Assembly (NCBI RefSeq): GCF_024979255.1
Contig: NZ_JANLCN010000005.1
Span: 124,001-188,000, forward strand
Length of the DNA: 64,000 nt
From: Herbiconiux moechotypicola
Lineage (GTDB): Bacteria; Actinomycetota; Actinomycetes; Actinomycetales; Microbacteriaceae
Direction: 5' to 3'
Under the pieces are notes generated by a model. The model had not been told where the DNA came from. It did no database searches and saw only the letters and a program-made list of their open reading frames with translations. Position numbers and translations under genes: made by a program. Shown here in pieces: positions 49,149-57,037 of the stretch (its first letter is position 1; each line of letters begins with the position of its first letter).

Positions 49149-50282
49149 TCAGAACACGAGCACGGGTTTCACGACCTCGCCCGAGGCGGCGGCTGCCGCC
49201 GCGTCGGGAAGGGAGCGGAAGGGGAACCGCCGTTGCAGCCGCTCGAGCGGGAACCGCCCGTCGCGCCAGGCCGCCACGAGCTCGGGCAGGAAGCTCCGCG
49301 GATCGCTGTCGCCCTGCGCGACTCCGCGGATGACCCTGCCGGGCAGCAGCCGGTTGATGTCGAACGAGGCCCGGGTGCCCTCGGGCGGCGACCCGACCAC
49401 GGCGCATTCACCGCGCGGGGCGAGCGTGGTGACGAGCTGCTCCAGCACCGCGCTGCTGCCGGTGGCCTCGATCGCGGCGTCGACCCCGCGGCCGTCCGTC
49501 GCCTCGAGGAGCGCCCGCGCGAAGTCGCCGTCCGCATCCGGGACCACCGTGACGTGCGCGCCCAGCTCGCGCGCGAGCTCGAGCCGGGCGGGCACCCTGT
49601 CGACCACGACGATCCGCACGCCGGCGACCCGGCCGTCCTGCGCGCCGGGCAGCAGCGCGCACGCCATGACGGCCGCGAGTCCCACGGCGCCGGCGCCGGT
49701 GACGGCGAGAGTCGACCCTGGCGTGGGGCGCAGCACGCGCAGCACCGCGCCCGCCCCGGTCTGCATGCCGCAGCCCAGCGGTGCGAGCACGGCGAGCTCG
49801 TCGTCAGTGGTGTCTGCCGGCAGCACCACCACCGAGCGGGCCGGCACGATCGCCTCGGTGGCGAACGACGACTGCCCGAAGAAGTGGGCGTTCAGTGCTC
49901 CGGATGCGCGGTGCACGGTGGCGGAACCGTCGGCCCGCCGCCCGCCGAACAGGTTGAGGCTCTGGTGCGACTCGCAGGCCGAGGGGTGTCCGGATGCGCA
50001 ACCGCGGCACCGCCCGCACGACGCGAAGGAGAGCAGCACGCGGTCGCCCGGCCGCACGTCGGTGACGTCGTCGCCCACCTCCTCCACGACCCCGGCGCCC
50101 TCGTGCCCCAGCACCCCCGGCAGCGGGAACGGCAGCGCACCGCTCGCGGCTGAGAGGTCGGTGTGGCACACGCCGGTGGCCACGAGCCGCACGCGCACCT
50201 CGTCGGGCCGCACGGCGTCGAGCCGCACCTCCTCGAACCGGAACGGCTCTCCCGCCGCCTCCGTCACCGCCGCGACCGTCAC
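49149..50282 (-). CDS. Zinc-dependent alcohol dehydrogenase
   Basis: The 377-residue MDR enzyme oxidises an alcohol with NAD. Catalytic zinc ligands are Cys in TGVCHTD, His-Glu in LGHEGAGVV and Cys in LAPLGCGMQTG. The structural zinc site has four Cys (CGRCRGCASGHPSAC). The nucleotide-binding loop is VTGAGAVGLAAVM. It resembles aryl-alcohol dehydrogenases and class III-like enzymes of actinobacteria. GTG at 50282 is preceded by GGAGGAG. It is transcribed away from the alpha/beta hydrolase at 50383. Confidence 0.92.
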   Translation of the reverse strand: MTVAAVTEAAGEPFRFEEVRLDAVRPDEVRVRLVATGVCHTDLSAASGALPFPLPGVLGHEGAGVVEEVGDDVTDVRPGDRVLLSFASCGRCRGCASGHPSACESHQSLNLFGGRRADGSATVHRASGALNAHFFGQSSFATEAIVPARSVVVLPADTTDDELAVLAPLGCGMQTGAGAVLRVLRPTPGSTLAVTGAGAVGLAAVMACALLPGAQDGRVAGVRIVVVDRVPARLELARELGAHVTVVPDADGDFARALLEATDGRGVDAAIEATGSSAVLEQLVTTLAPRGECAVVGSPPEGTRASFDINRLLPGRVIRGVAQGDSDPRSFLPELVAAWRDGRFPLERLQRRFPFRSLPDAAAAAASGEVVKPVLVF

Positions 50283-50382
50283 TCTCCGACTCCTCCTGCA
50301 CAGCGCTCCGTCATGGGGCCATCCTTCCCCATCCGCGCCTCACCCATTGCCCGGGGAGAGGACGGGCGGGCAGAGTGGGCGC

Positions 50383-51195
50383 ATGTCCAGACTGAGCGAC
50401 CTGTTCGAGGCGGCGCACGATCCCCGGGCGCCGCTGCTGCACGTGGCGTTCGACACCGGCGATCACGGGCAGCCCGGCCCGGTGGTGGTCATGATCCACG
50501 GCATCGCCTCGTCGGCCGCCACCTTCGTGTTCGTGCGGCCGCTGGTGGAGCCCGGGCACCGGGTGATCGCCATCGAGCTGCTGGGGTTCGGTGGCTCGCC
50601 GGCGCCCGAGAACGCCGAGTACACGCTCGAAGAGCACGTGGCGGCCATCGCCCGCACCATCCGCGAACTCGAGCTCGACCGCCCGTTCGTGCTCGTGGGC
50701 CACTCGCTCGGCACCCTCATCGCCGCCCGTTACGCCGCCACCCACGGCGACCGGGTGTCGAAACTCGTGCTCGTCAGTCCGCCGGTGTACCTCTCGCCCG
50801 ACGAGATCGGCGACCCGCGGGTGCGGGGCGCCGTCGGCGGCTACCTGCAGGCCTACCGCTTCTTCCGCGCGAACAAAGACTTCACCATCGCCCACGCGGC
50901 CGTGGTGTCGAAGCTGCTCCCGGTGAAGCACGTGATGGAGATCACCGAGCAGAACTGGACGGCGTTCGTAAAGTCGCTCGAGCATTGCATCGAGTCGCAG
51001 ACGGTCATCAGCGACCTCGCGCGGGTCGAGAGCCCCATCGAAGTGGTCTACGGCCGGTTCGACGAGTTCCTCGTGCCGGGCAACCTCGCCATCATCGAAC
51101 GGATGCGCGGGGTCACCACGCACGTGGTGAACGCGAGCGATCACATGATCCGCAAGCCGATGGCGCGGGTGGTCGCGGCGGCCATCGGAGCATAG
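50383..51195 (+). CDS. Alpha/beta hydrolase
   Basis: The 270-residue protein has the HG oxyanion motif in VVVMIHGIASSAATFVFV, the nucleophile elbow GHSLGT with the catalytic Ser, a catalytic Asp probably in YGRFDEFL and the His in NASDHMIRKP. It resembles C-C bond hydrolases and haloperoxidase-type esterases; the reaction cannot be stated. CAGAGT lies six bases before the ATG at 50383, suggesting leaderless expression. It precedes the ABC operon by 247 bases, which contain regulatory-looking sites. Confidence 0.87.
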   Translation: MSRLSDLFEAAHDPRAPLLHVAFDTGDHGQPGPVVVMIHGIASSAATFVFVRPLVEPGHRVIAIELLGFGGSPAPENAEYTLEEHVAAIARTIRELELDRPFVLVGHSLGTLIAARYAATHGDRVSKLVLVSPPVYLSPDEIGDPRVRGAVGGYLQAYRFFRANKDFTIAHAAVVSKLLPVKHVMEITEQNWTAFVKSLEHCIESQTVISDLARVESPIEVVYGRFDEFLVPGNLAIIERMRGVTTHVVNASDHMIRKPMARVVAAAIGA

Positions 51196-51204
51196 CTTCT
51201 GTCT

Positions 51205-51225
51205 CCGTGTCTCGCCCTCTGTAAC
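51205..51225. promoter_or_regulatory. CGTGTCTCGCCCTCTGTAAC element before the second ABC operon
   Basis: TCTCGCCCTCT followed by GTAAC is shared with 29351-29368, where CCG is inserted between the two words. It lies just after the hydrolase stop and about 220 bases before the ATPase start. Confidence 0.4.
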
Positions 51226-51260
51226 GCCGTCATGGCAGCAGGAGGCCGTGGGTAAAAACC

Positions 51261-51269
51261 GTGTAACAG
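51261..51269. promoter_or_regulatory. GTGTAACAG site
   Basis: GTGTAACAG is the exact reverse complement of CTGTTACAC at 29341-29349. A GGTAAAAACC stretch precedes it. Confidence 0.4.
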
Positions 51270-51442
51270 CAGCGTCGAGGCGCGCCGATCCGCTTGATCG
51301 GCCGCGCATCCGGCCCCTAGCGTCGAACCACGGCGAGCGACACGCCCCACCGTCTGCAGAGACAGAGCGGCGGCTGTGTCTCCGCTCGGTCCGCGCCCAT
51401 CGGGCGTAGGTGCGCACGTTCCGACCTCCCCGTGGAGCCCCC

Positions 51443-52192
51443 GTGACCCTCGACACCCAGGTAGCCGCCCCGGCCGTCTCCTTCCGGCAGGTGACGAAGG
51501 AGTTCGACGGCGTGCCCGCGCTGGCTCCGGTCGATCTCGACATCCGCCCGGGTGAGTTCGTGTCGATCATCGGCCCCTCCGGATGCGGCAAGTCGACGAT
51601 GCTCCGGCTCGGCTCCGATCTCGACGCCCCCTCCAGCGGCGACGTGGAGCGCTCGAGCGACAACGTCGGCTACGTGTTCCAAGACGCCACTCTCATGCCG
51701 TGGCGGACGGTGCGCCGCAACGTCGAGTTTCTCGGCGCGCTCGACGGCCTGCCGAAGGCCGAGTTGCGCGACCGGGTCGACCGGGCGCTCGCCACGGTCG
51801 GGCTCACCGATTACGCGCACCTGCTGCCGAAGCAGCTCTCGGGCGGCATGCGCATGCGCACGAGCCTCGCCCGCTCGCTCGTGCTCGAACCCGACCTCTT
51901 CTTCTTCGACGAACCGTTCGGGGCGCTCGACGAGATCACCCGCATGCGGCTGAACCAGGAGCTCATGTCGCTCTTCGCCGAGCGCCGCTTCGCCGCCCTG
52001 TTCATCACGCACTCGGTCGACGAGTCGGTGTTCCTGTCGACCCGGGTGCTCGTCATGTCGCCGCGCCCCGGTCACGTGGTGGCGGAGTTCGAGGTGCCGT
52101 TCGAGTACCCCCGCCCGGCGTCGCTGAAGTTCACGCCCGAGTTCGCCGAGCTCGAGCGCCAGGTCGCCACCGCTCTCGGGGAGGTGTCGTGA
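51443..52192 (+). CDS. Taurine/nitrate-type ABC importer ATPase
   Basis: The 249-residue ATPase has Walker A GPSGCGKST (44-52), a Q-loop VGYVFQDATLMPWRTVRRNVEF typical of SsuB/TauB/ThiZ proteins, the signature LSGGMRMRTSLARSL, Walker B LFFFDEPFGALDE and switch His in ITHSVDESVFLSTRV. GTG at 51443 has GGAG five bases upstream; a GTG at 51410 is also possible. Its stop overlaps the permease ATG by one base. It drives uptake of a small organic compound together with the next two genes. Confidence 0.9.
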   Translation: MTLDTQVAAPAVSFRQVTKEFDGVPALAPVDLDIRPGEFVSIIGPSGCGKSTMLRLGSDLDAPSSGDVERSSDNVGYVFQDATLMPWRTVRRNVEFLGALDGLPKAELRDRVDRALATVGLTDYAHLLPKQLSGGMRMRTSLARSLVLEPDLFFFDEPFGALDEITRMRLNQELMSLFAERRFAALFITHSVDESVFLSTRVLVMSPRPGHVVAEFEVPFEYPRPASLKFTPEFAELERQVATALGEVS

Positions 52193-53046
52193 TGCAGACC
52201 GTCGCCGAGAAGCGCGCTTCCGCCGGCGCGGCCGCCGCCGCGGCCCGCCGGGCGCGCAAGAAGACGCAGCCGTGGACCATCCGCATCCTGCCGCCCGTGC
52301 TGTTCTTCGTGGCGATCATCGGGGTCTGGTACCTCATCTCCTACGTGGTGCTCGACCCGGCGCGCCAGTTCCTGCTGCCGCCCCCGCAAGACGTCATCAT
52401 CGAGGGCTTCCTCGCCGAGGAGGCCAGGGCCGACATCTTCTCGGCGGCGTGGGAGTCGCTCAAGGTCGCCGTGATCGGTCTCGCGATCGCCTTCGTGCTC
52501 GGCTCGGTGCAGGCCGTGCTGATGAGCCAGGCGAAATGGATCGAGAACATGCTCTACCCCTACGCGGTCTTTCTGCAGACCATCCCCACGCTCGCGATCG
52601 TGCCGGTGATCGGCTTCTGGTTCGGCTACGAGCTGGCGCCCCGCGTGATCGTGTGCGTCATCATCGCGATCTTCCCGCTCATCATCAACCCGCTGAAGGG
52701 ACTGCTCGGAGCCGACCGGGGACTGCACGACCTCATGACGCTGAAGAAGGCGAGCCGGTGGAAGCGGCTCACGCAGCTGCAGATCCCCTCGGCCATGCCC
52801 GACGTGTTCACCGGCCTGCAGTCCGCCGCGGGGTTGGCCGTGGTCGGCGCGGTCGTGGGCGACTACTTCTTCGGCCGCGGCGCGATCGGTCTGGGGCTGC
52901 TCATCTCCCGCTACAGCGCCCGGCTGCAGGCGGCCGAGATGCTCGCGACGGTGCTGGTCGCGTGCGCGCTCGGCCTCGTCATGTTCTGGATCTTCGGCCT
53001 CCTCGGCCGCAGGATCGTCGGCCGCTGGTCGGATGCGTGGGCCTGA
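52192..53046 (+). CDS. Taurine/nitrate-type ABC importer permease
   Basis: The 284-residue permease has a basic cytoplasmic start, a span at about 31-52, PPPQDVIIEGF after it, and then the BPD_transp_1 core with SLKVAVIGLAIAFVLGSVQAVLM, AVFLQTIPTLAIVPVIGFWFG and the EAA loop LHDLMTLKKASRWKRLTQLQIPSAMPDVFTGLQSAAG. These are SsuC/TauC/ThiX features. The protein probably works as a dimer. A C-rich leader of 137 bases separates it from the binding-protein gene. Confidence 0.92.
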   Translation: MQTVAEKRASAGAAAAAARRARKKTQPWTIRILPPVLFFVAIIGVWYLISYVVLDPARQFLLPPPQDVIIEGFLAEEARADIFSAAWESLKVAVIGLAIAFVLGSVQAVLMSQAKWIENMLYPYAVFLQTIPTLAIVPVIGFWFGYELAPRVIVCVIIAIFPLIINPLKGLLGADRGLHDLMTLKKASRWKRLTQLQIPSAMPDVFTGLQSAAGLAVVGAVVGDYFFGRGAIGLGLLISRYSARLQAAEMLATVLVACALGLVMFWIFGLLGRRIVGRWSDAWA

Positions 53047-53183
53047 ACCCGGCCACCGCCCCCCTCCGCACCACCCGCATCCGCCGCACCACGTCCATCC
53101 GCACCACTCCCGCACCACACATCCGCATCACTCCCGCACCACCACTCCCGCATCACCTCCCGCACAGCGAAAGGATCCGCACC
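53047..53183 (+). promoter_or_regulatory. C-rich, G-poor repeated leader before binding-protein gene 2
   Basis: CCGCACCAC and CCGCATCAC words are repeated about eight times. The part 53101-53160 has 35 C and 5 G in 60 bases. The composition matches that of 33181-33240, which stands in the same place in the first ABC operon. Confidence 0.45.
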
Positions 53184-54344
53184 ATGGCCTCCGCCCCCCT
53201 CCGCACCCTCCGGGTCGCCGGCGCCCTCGGCGTCGCCGGCTCGATGGCCCTCGTGGCCGCCTGCTCCTCCGGTTCCTCCGGCGCCGAGACGAGCGCCACC
53301 CCAGCCGCCGAGGGCGTGCTCTCGGGCATCTGCCCCTCGACCGTCGTCATCCAGGCCGACTGGGAGCCCGAGTCGGAGCACGGCGGCATCTACGAGCTGC
53401 TCGGCGACGACTACACGGTCGACGTCGACAACAAGTCGGTGACCGGCTCGCTCGTGTCCGGCGGCGAGCCCACCGGCGTGAACGTCGAGATCCGCATCGG
53501 CGGCTCGTCGGTCGGCTACCAGCCGGTGCAGTCGCTGCTCTACCAGGACCCCGACATCCTCATGGGTTACGGTCGCGTCTCCGAGACCATCCCCTCGCTC
53601 GAGGAGACCCCCGTCGTGTCGGTGTTCTCGACCCTCGAGAAGAGCCCCTACGCCATCTACTGGGACCCGGCCACCTACCCTGACGCCGAGACCATCGCCG
53701 ACCTCAAGGCCGACGACGTGAAGATCTTCATGGGCTCGGAGGCCACCGTCTGGCAGGACTTCCTGGTGGGCACGGGCGTCATCGACGCCAGCCAGATCGA
53801 CCCCTCGGATGCGCCCAAGCCCGCGACCTTCGTGGCCGCCGGCGGTGCCGTGGCCGAGGCAGGCTTCGCCAGCGCCGAGCCCTACCTCTACGAGGTGGAG
53901 ACGCCGGAGTGGGGCAAGCCGGTGAAGCTGCAGCTCATCCACGACACCGGGTTCCCCGAGTACTTCCAGTCGATGATCGTGCGTGCCGACGACGTGACGG
54001 CGCAGTCGGAGTGCCTGAGCGCCCTGGTGCCGATCCTGCAGCAGGCCGAGGTCGACTACATCACCGACCCGACCGCCACGAACGAGCTCATGGTCGGCCT
54101 GGTCGACGAGTACGCCACCGGCTGGATCTACACCCTCGACAACGCGAACTGGTCGATCGAGGAGCAGAAGGAGCTCGGCCTCGTGGGTAACGGCGCCGAC
54201 GGCGCACTCGGCAGCTACGACGAAGAGCGCGTGCAGACGCTCATCGACCTCGTGGGTGAGTACACCGACTACGACACCTCCTCGCTCACCCCGGCCGACC
54301 TCGTGACGAACGAGTTCATCGACCCGAGCATCGCGCTGCCGTAA
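53184..54344 (+). CDS. NMT1/THI5-like ABC importer substrate-binding lipoprotein
   Basis: The 386-residue protein has a lipobox VAAC (Cys27). The mature part begins CPSTVVIQADWEPESEHGGIYELLG, which is the opening strand and ligand segment of NMT1/SsuA-like binding proteins that recognise thiamine precursors, pyrimidines, taurine or nitrate. WDPATYPDAETIADLKADDVKIFMGSEATVWQDFLVG is the hinge-like region. Related proteins in actinobacteria often belong to pyrimidine or nucleobase-like uptake systems; the ligand here is not determined. AAAGGA precedes the ATG. A strong terminator follows. Confidence 0.89.
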   Translation: MASAPLRTLRVAGALGVAGSMALVAACSSGSSGAETSATPAAEGVLSGICPSTVVIQADWEPESEHGGIYELLGDDYTVDVDNKSVTGSLVSGGEPTGVNVEIRIGGSSVGYQPVQSLLYQDPDILMGYGRVSETIPSLEETPVVSVFSTLEKSPYAIYWDPATYPDAETIADLKADDVKIFMGSEATVWQDFLVGTGVIDASQIDPSDAPKPATFVAAGGAVAEAGFASAEPYLYEVETPEWGKPVKLQLIHDTGFPEYFQSMIVRADDVTAQSECLSALVPILQQAEVDYITDPTATNELMVGLVDEYATGWIYTLDNANWSIEEQKELGLVGNGADGALGSYDEERVQTLIDLVGEYTDYDTSSLTPADLVTNEFIDPSIALP

Positions 54345-54389
54345 GGCGGCGCAGCAGACCAGGGTCGCGCTCCTCCTCGCGGCCCGCCC

Positions 54390-54425
54390 GATCCGCCCCG
54401 CCACCAACCCCCGGCGGGGCGGATC
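54390..54425 (+). terminator. Rho-independent terminator of the second ABC operon
   Basis: GATCCGCCCCGCC (54390-54402) pairs perfectly with GGCGGGGCGGATC (54413-54425) across a 10-base loop, 46 bases after the binding-protein stop, followed by a T-rich run (54426-54455). Confidence 0.75.
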
Positions 54426-54475
54426 GCTTCTGGTTGTCTCTCTGTCTCTCTCTGTGTGACAGATGGTGGGACAGC

Positions 54476-54490
54476 GTGAACAGCATGTAA
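54476..54490. promoter_or_regulatory. GTGAACAG/TGTAAAAC sites before the nitrilase operon
   Basis: GTGAACAG (54476-54483) and ATGTAAAAC follow a TCTCTCTGTCTCTCTC stretch. They resemble the GTGTAACAG sites of the other units; the 280-base gap holds no gene. Confidence 0.3.
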
Positions 54491-54624
54491 AACAAGCGCT
54501 CAACGAGGTCCTGGGGCCTCGTCGATGCGATGGGATAGCAGTGCGCGGGAGACAGACCGGGCACACGAGAGACAGCGAGGACCGATCGGTGGATACCGAG
54601 ACCAGGGTTGCGCGAGGCAGCAGA

Positions 54625-55473
54625 ATGCCCGACAGCTACCGGATCGCCGTGGCGCAGCCGCGCGCCCTCACCGAGCCCGACCACTCGGCCAACGTCGGCC
54701 GTGCCGTCGAGCTCGTGGCCGAGGCGGCCGCGGCCGGCGCGCGCCTCGTGCTCTTCCCCGAGCACAGCCCAGGGCCGTTCCGGGCCGGGCAGGATTACGA
54801 CGCGGCGGGCCCGATCGCCGAGGCGGCGGCCGCCCACGGCATCGCGGTGTGCTGGAGCCGCATGGAGCTGTGCGCCGACGACCGCTGGCGCCTCGTGGTG
54901 TACGTCACCGGCTCCGACGGCGCGACCGTGTTCCGCTACGAGCGCAGCCACCCCGCCACAGTGCCCGCGGGCGACACCGGGGGACACGTGGCCCCGGGTC
55001 CCGTGCTCGGCTCGTTCGAACTCGACGGGGTGCCGATGGGCATCGCGGTGTGCTCGGAGCTCTGGATCCCCGAGACCACCCGGGTGCTCGCGCTCCGCGG
55101 CGCCGAGGTCATCCTCTCGCCCGCGGGCGGCCACTTCACGGCGCTCACCTCGAACTGGCAGCTGCTCGCGAGGGCCCGTGCCATCGAGAACCACTGCTAC
55201 CTCGCCCTCACGAACAATCTCTACGGCGCCGAGCAGGGCGCGGCGATGATCACGGGACCCGAGCATGTGCTCGTGGAGGCCGGTCGGGCCGAGCTCGCGG
55301 TGGCGACGCTCGACCTCGCCCGGGCGCGCTGGCTCCGTGACCAGGACGACTCGCTGGCGGAGCCGAAGCCGTTCGACTCCATCCCGGGGCTGCTGCGCGC
55401 CCGGCGGCCCGAGCTCTACGCCGAGCTGGCGGCTCCGCGCGACGACCTGTTCGACTACGAGACGGGGCGGTGA
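54625..55473 (+). CDS. Nitrilase superfamily (CN-hydrolase) protein, catalytic Lys replaced
   Basis: The 282-residue protein has the CN-hydrolase fold: VLFPEHSPG with Glu46, and IAVCSELWIPE with Cys143, followed by LALRGAEVILSPAGG and RARAIENHCYLALTNN. In active members a Lys stands in YRKxH; here the segment reads FRYERSH, so Arg107 occupies that place. The enzyme should hydrolyse an amide or nitrile, but this change may alter or abolish the activity. ATG 54625 was chosen (GAGG upstream); a GTG at 54589 with AGGA is possible. Its stop overlaps the amidohydrolase start by four bases. First gene of the last operon. Confidence 0.85.
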   Translation: MPDSYRIAVAQPRALTEPDHSANVGRAVELVAEAAAAGARLVLFPEHSPGPFRAGQDYDAAGPIAEAAAAHGIAVCWSRMELCADDRWRLVVYVTGSDGATVFRYERSHPATVPAGDTGGHVAPGPVLGSFELDGVPMGIAVCSELWIPETTRVLALRGAEVILSPAGGHFTALTSNWQLLARARAIENHCYLALTNNLYGAEQGAAMITGPEHVLVEAGRAELAVATLDLARARWLRDQDDSLAEPKPFDSIPGLLRARRPELYAELAAPRDDLFDYETGR

Positions 55474-56921
55474 CCGCGATGACCGCAACCCTCATCCGCG
55501 GTGGGTGGGTGCTCACCGCCGCGACACCGCGCCCGGCCGCGTCCGGTGCCGGTACCGCCGACGGCGCCGCCACCCCCGCCGTCGTCCGCCACGGCGCGGT
55601 GCTGATCGCGGACGGTGTGGTGCAGGCGGTCGGCACGTTCGCCGAGCTCTCCGCCGCGCATCCCGAGGCCCGCGTGCACGGCGGGCCGAACGACATCGTC
55701 ACACCCGGCTTCGTCAACACCCACGGTCACTTCTCCGAGGGCCTCATCACCGGCATCGCCTCGCAGTACACGCTGTGGGAGTGGATCTCGGCGCTCATCA
55801 ACCCGGTCTCCCCCCACCTCGACCGCGAGATGGCCTACACGGGCACGCTGCTCGCGGGCATGCAGATGCTGCAGTCGGGCATCACCACCGCCAACGATAT
55901 GTTCGTCACCGACCCGGGCATCCGTGAGCCGATCACGCCGGGCGTGGTGGAGGCGCTCGACGAGCTCAACCTGCGCGGCGTGGTGTCGTTCGGTGCAGGT
56001 GACATGGGGTCGACCCGGGGCATCGACGCCGAGTTCGACGAGCACGAGGCGTTGCGCGAGGCCGCGGCGGCGAGCCGGCTGAGCACCTTCCGGGTGGGCA
56101 TCGGTGCGGTGGGCGGGCAGTCGGATGCGATGTTCGAGCGGTCGATCGAGCTGGCCGTGAACGGGGTGGGCGGCGGCGGGCACGGCACGGATGCGGGCCC
56201 CGCGGGCTTCGGGGTGCACATCCACCTGCAGGAGATCCGCGAGGAGGTCACCGCCACCATGCAGCGCAAGGGCCTCACCGCCATCGGCTACAGCGAGAAG
56301 GCGGGGCTCTTCGAGGCCCCCACGCTCGCTGCGCACTGCGTGTGGCTCGACCGGGCCGACCGCGACATCCTCGCCCGCAACCGCGTGGGCGTGGCGCACA
56401 ACCCGGTGTCGAACATGATCCTCGCCTCGGGTGTGGCCCCCGTCGCCGAGCTGCGGCAGCTCGGGGTCGACGTGGGCATCGGCGTCGACGGGCCGGCCTC
56501 GAACGACTCGCAGGACATGATGCAGGCCGTGAAGTCGGCCGCGCTGCTCGCCCGCGTGCATCACCAGCAGGCCACCGCGATGAGCGCGGAGGAGGCGTTC
56601 GAGCTGGCCACCATCGGCGGCGCCCGGGCGCTCCGGATGCAGGACACCATCGGGTCGCTCGAGCCCGGCAAGGCCGCCGACCTCATCGTGTTCGACGGCG
56701 ACGCGCCCGCTCTGGCCAACGTGCACGACCCGTTCCAGGCGATCGTGTTCGCCGCGGGCGCCCGCGACATCGCGAGCGTGTGGGTCGACGGCCGGCCGAG
56801 CGTGATGGCCGGCGAGGTCGTCACCGTCGACGCCCGCGACACCGTCGAGCGCTCCCGCCCCCTGGCCCGCCGGCTCGTGCGCGCCGCCGGGCTCGGGCAC
56901 CTCTCGGAGCTGGCGCGATGA
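55470..56921 (+). CDS. Amidohydrolase 1 (AtzA/TrzN/SAH-deaminase subgroup)
   Basis: The 483-residue metalloenzyme should deaminate or dechlorinate a nitrogen heterocycle. Metal ligands are visible: NTHGHFSEG (HxH), the His in GVHIHLQE, the His in LAAHCVWLD and the Asp in GVDGPASNDSQDM. These are typical of the guanine/8-oxoguanine/SAH deaminase and triazine hydrolase group. ALRMQDTIGSLEPGKAADLIVFD is the usual C-terminal beta part. GTG at 55470 overlaps the nitrilase stop; ATG at 55479 is an alternative. The stop overlaps a mini-ORF by four bases. A second amidohydrolase lies at 60926. Confidence 0.9.
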   Translation: MTAMTATLIRGGWVLTAATPRPAASGAGTADGAATPAVVRHGAVLIADGVVQAVGTFAELSAAHPEARVHGGPNDIVTPGFVNTHGHFSEGLITGIASQYTLWEWISALINPVSPHLDREMAYTGTLLAGMQMLQSGITTANDMFVTDPGIREPITPGVVEALDELNLRGVVSFGAGDMGSTRGIDAEFDEHEALREAAAASRLSTFRVGIGAVGGQSDAMFERSIELAVNGVGGGGHGTDAGPAGFGVHIHLQEIREEVTATMQRKGLTAIGYSEKAGLFEAPTLAAHCVWLDRADRDILARNRVGVAHNPVSNMILASGVAPVAELRQLGVDVGIGVDGPASNDSQDMMQAVKSAALLARVHHQQATAMSAEEAFELATIGGARALRMQDTIGSLEPGKAADLIVFDGDAPALANVHDPFQAIVFAAGARDIASVWVDGRPSVMAGEVVTVDARDTVERSRPLARRLVRAAGLGHLSELAR

Positions 56922-57037
56922 GCCGGTCCCGCGCATCCGTCACCGCCCGTGCCGCACTCGGCGCGTCGCGCATCCCGTCCGCCGCGCATGCGTCGGCCAC
57001 CGCCCCGTCCACCACCGCCACCGAAAGCAGCCGATGA
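56918..57037 (+). CDS. Mini-ORF of 39 codons coupling two genes
   Basis: ATG at 56918 overlaps the amidohydrolase stop (ATGA), and the stop at 57035-57037 overlaps the ATG of the ArcS-like gene (ATGA). The product is basic then Ala/Ser/Thr-rich (MSRSRASVTARAALG) without a recognisable domain. Its role may be only to carry ribosomes from one gene to the next. It could also be a remnant of a longer gene. Confidence 0.4.
   Translation: MSRSRASVTARAALGASRIPSAAHASATAPSTTATESSR

Noticed and set aside
54426-54600. TCTCTCTGTCTCTCTC and GAGACAG-rich segment considered as a CRISPR leader or small RNA gene
   Set aside because: No regular repeat-spacer pattern and no clear RNA fold other than the terminator just upstream.
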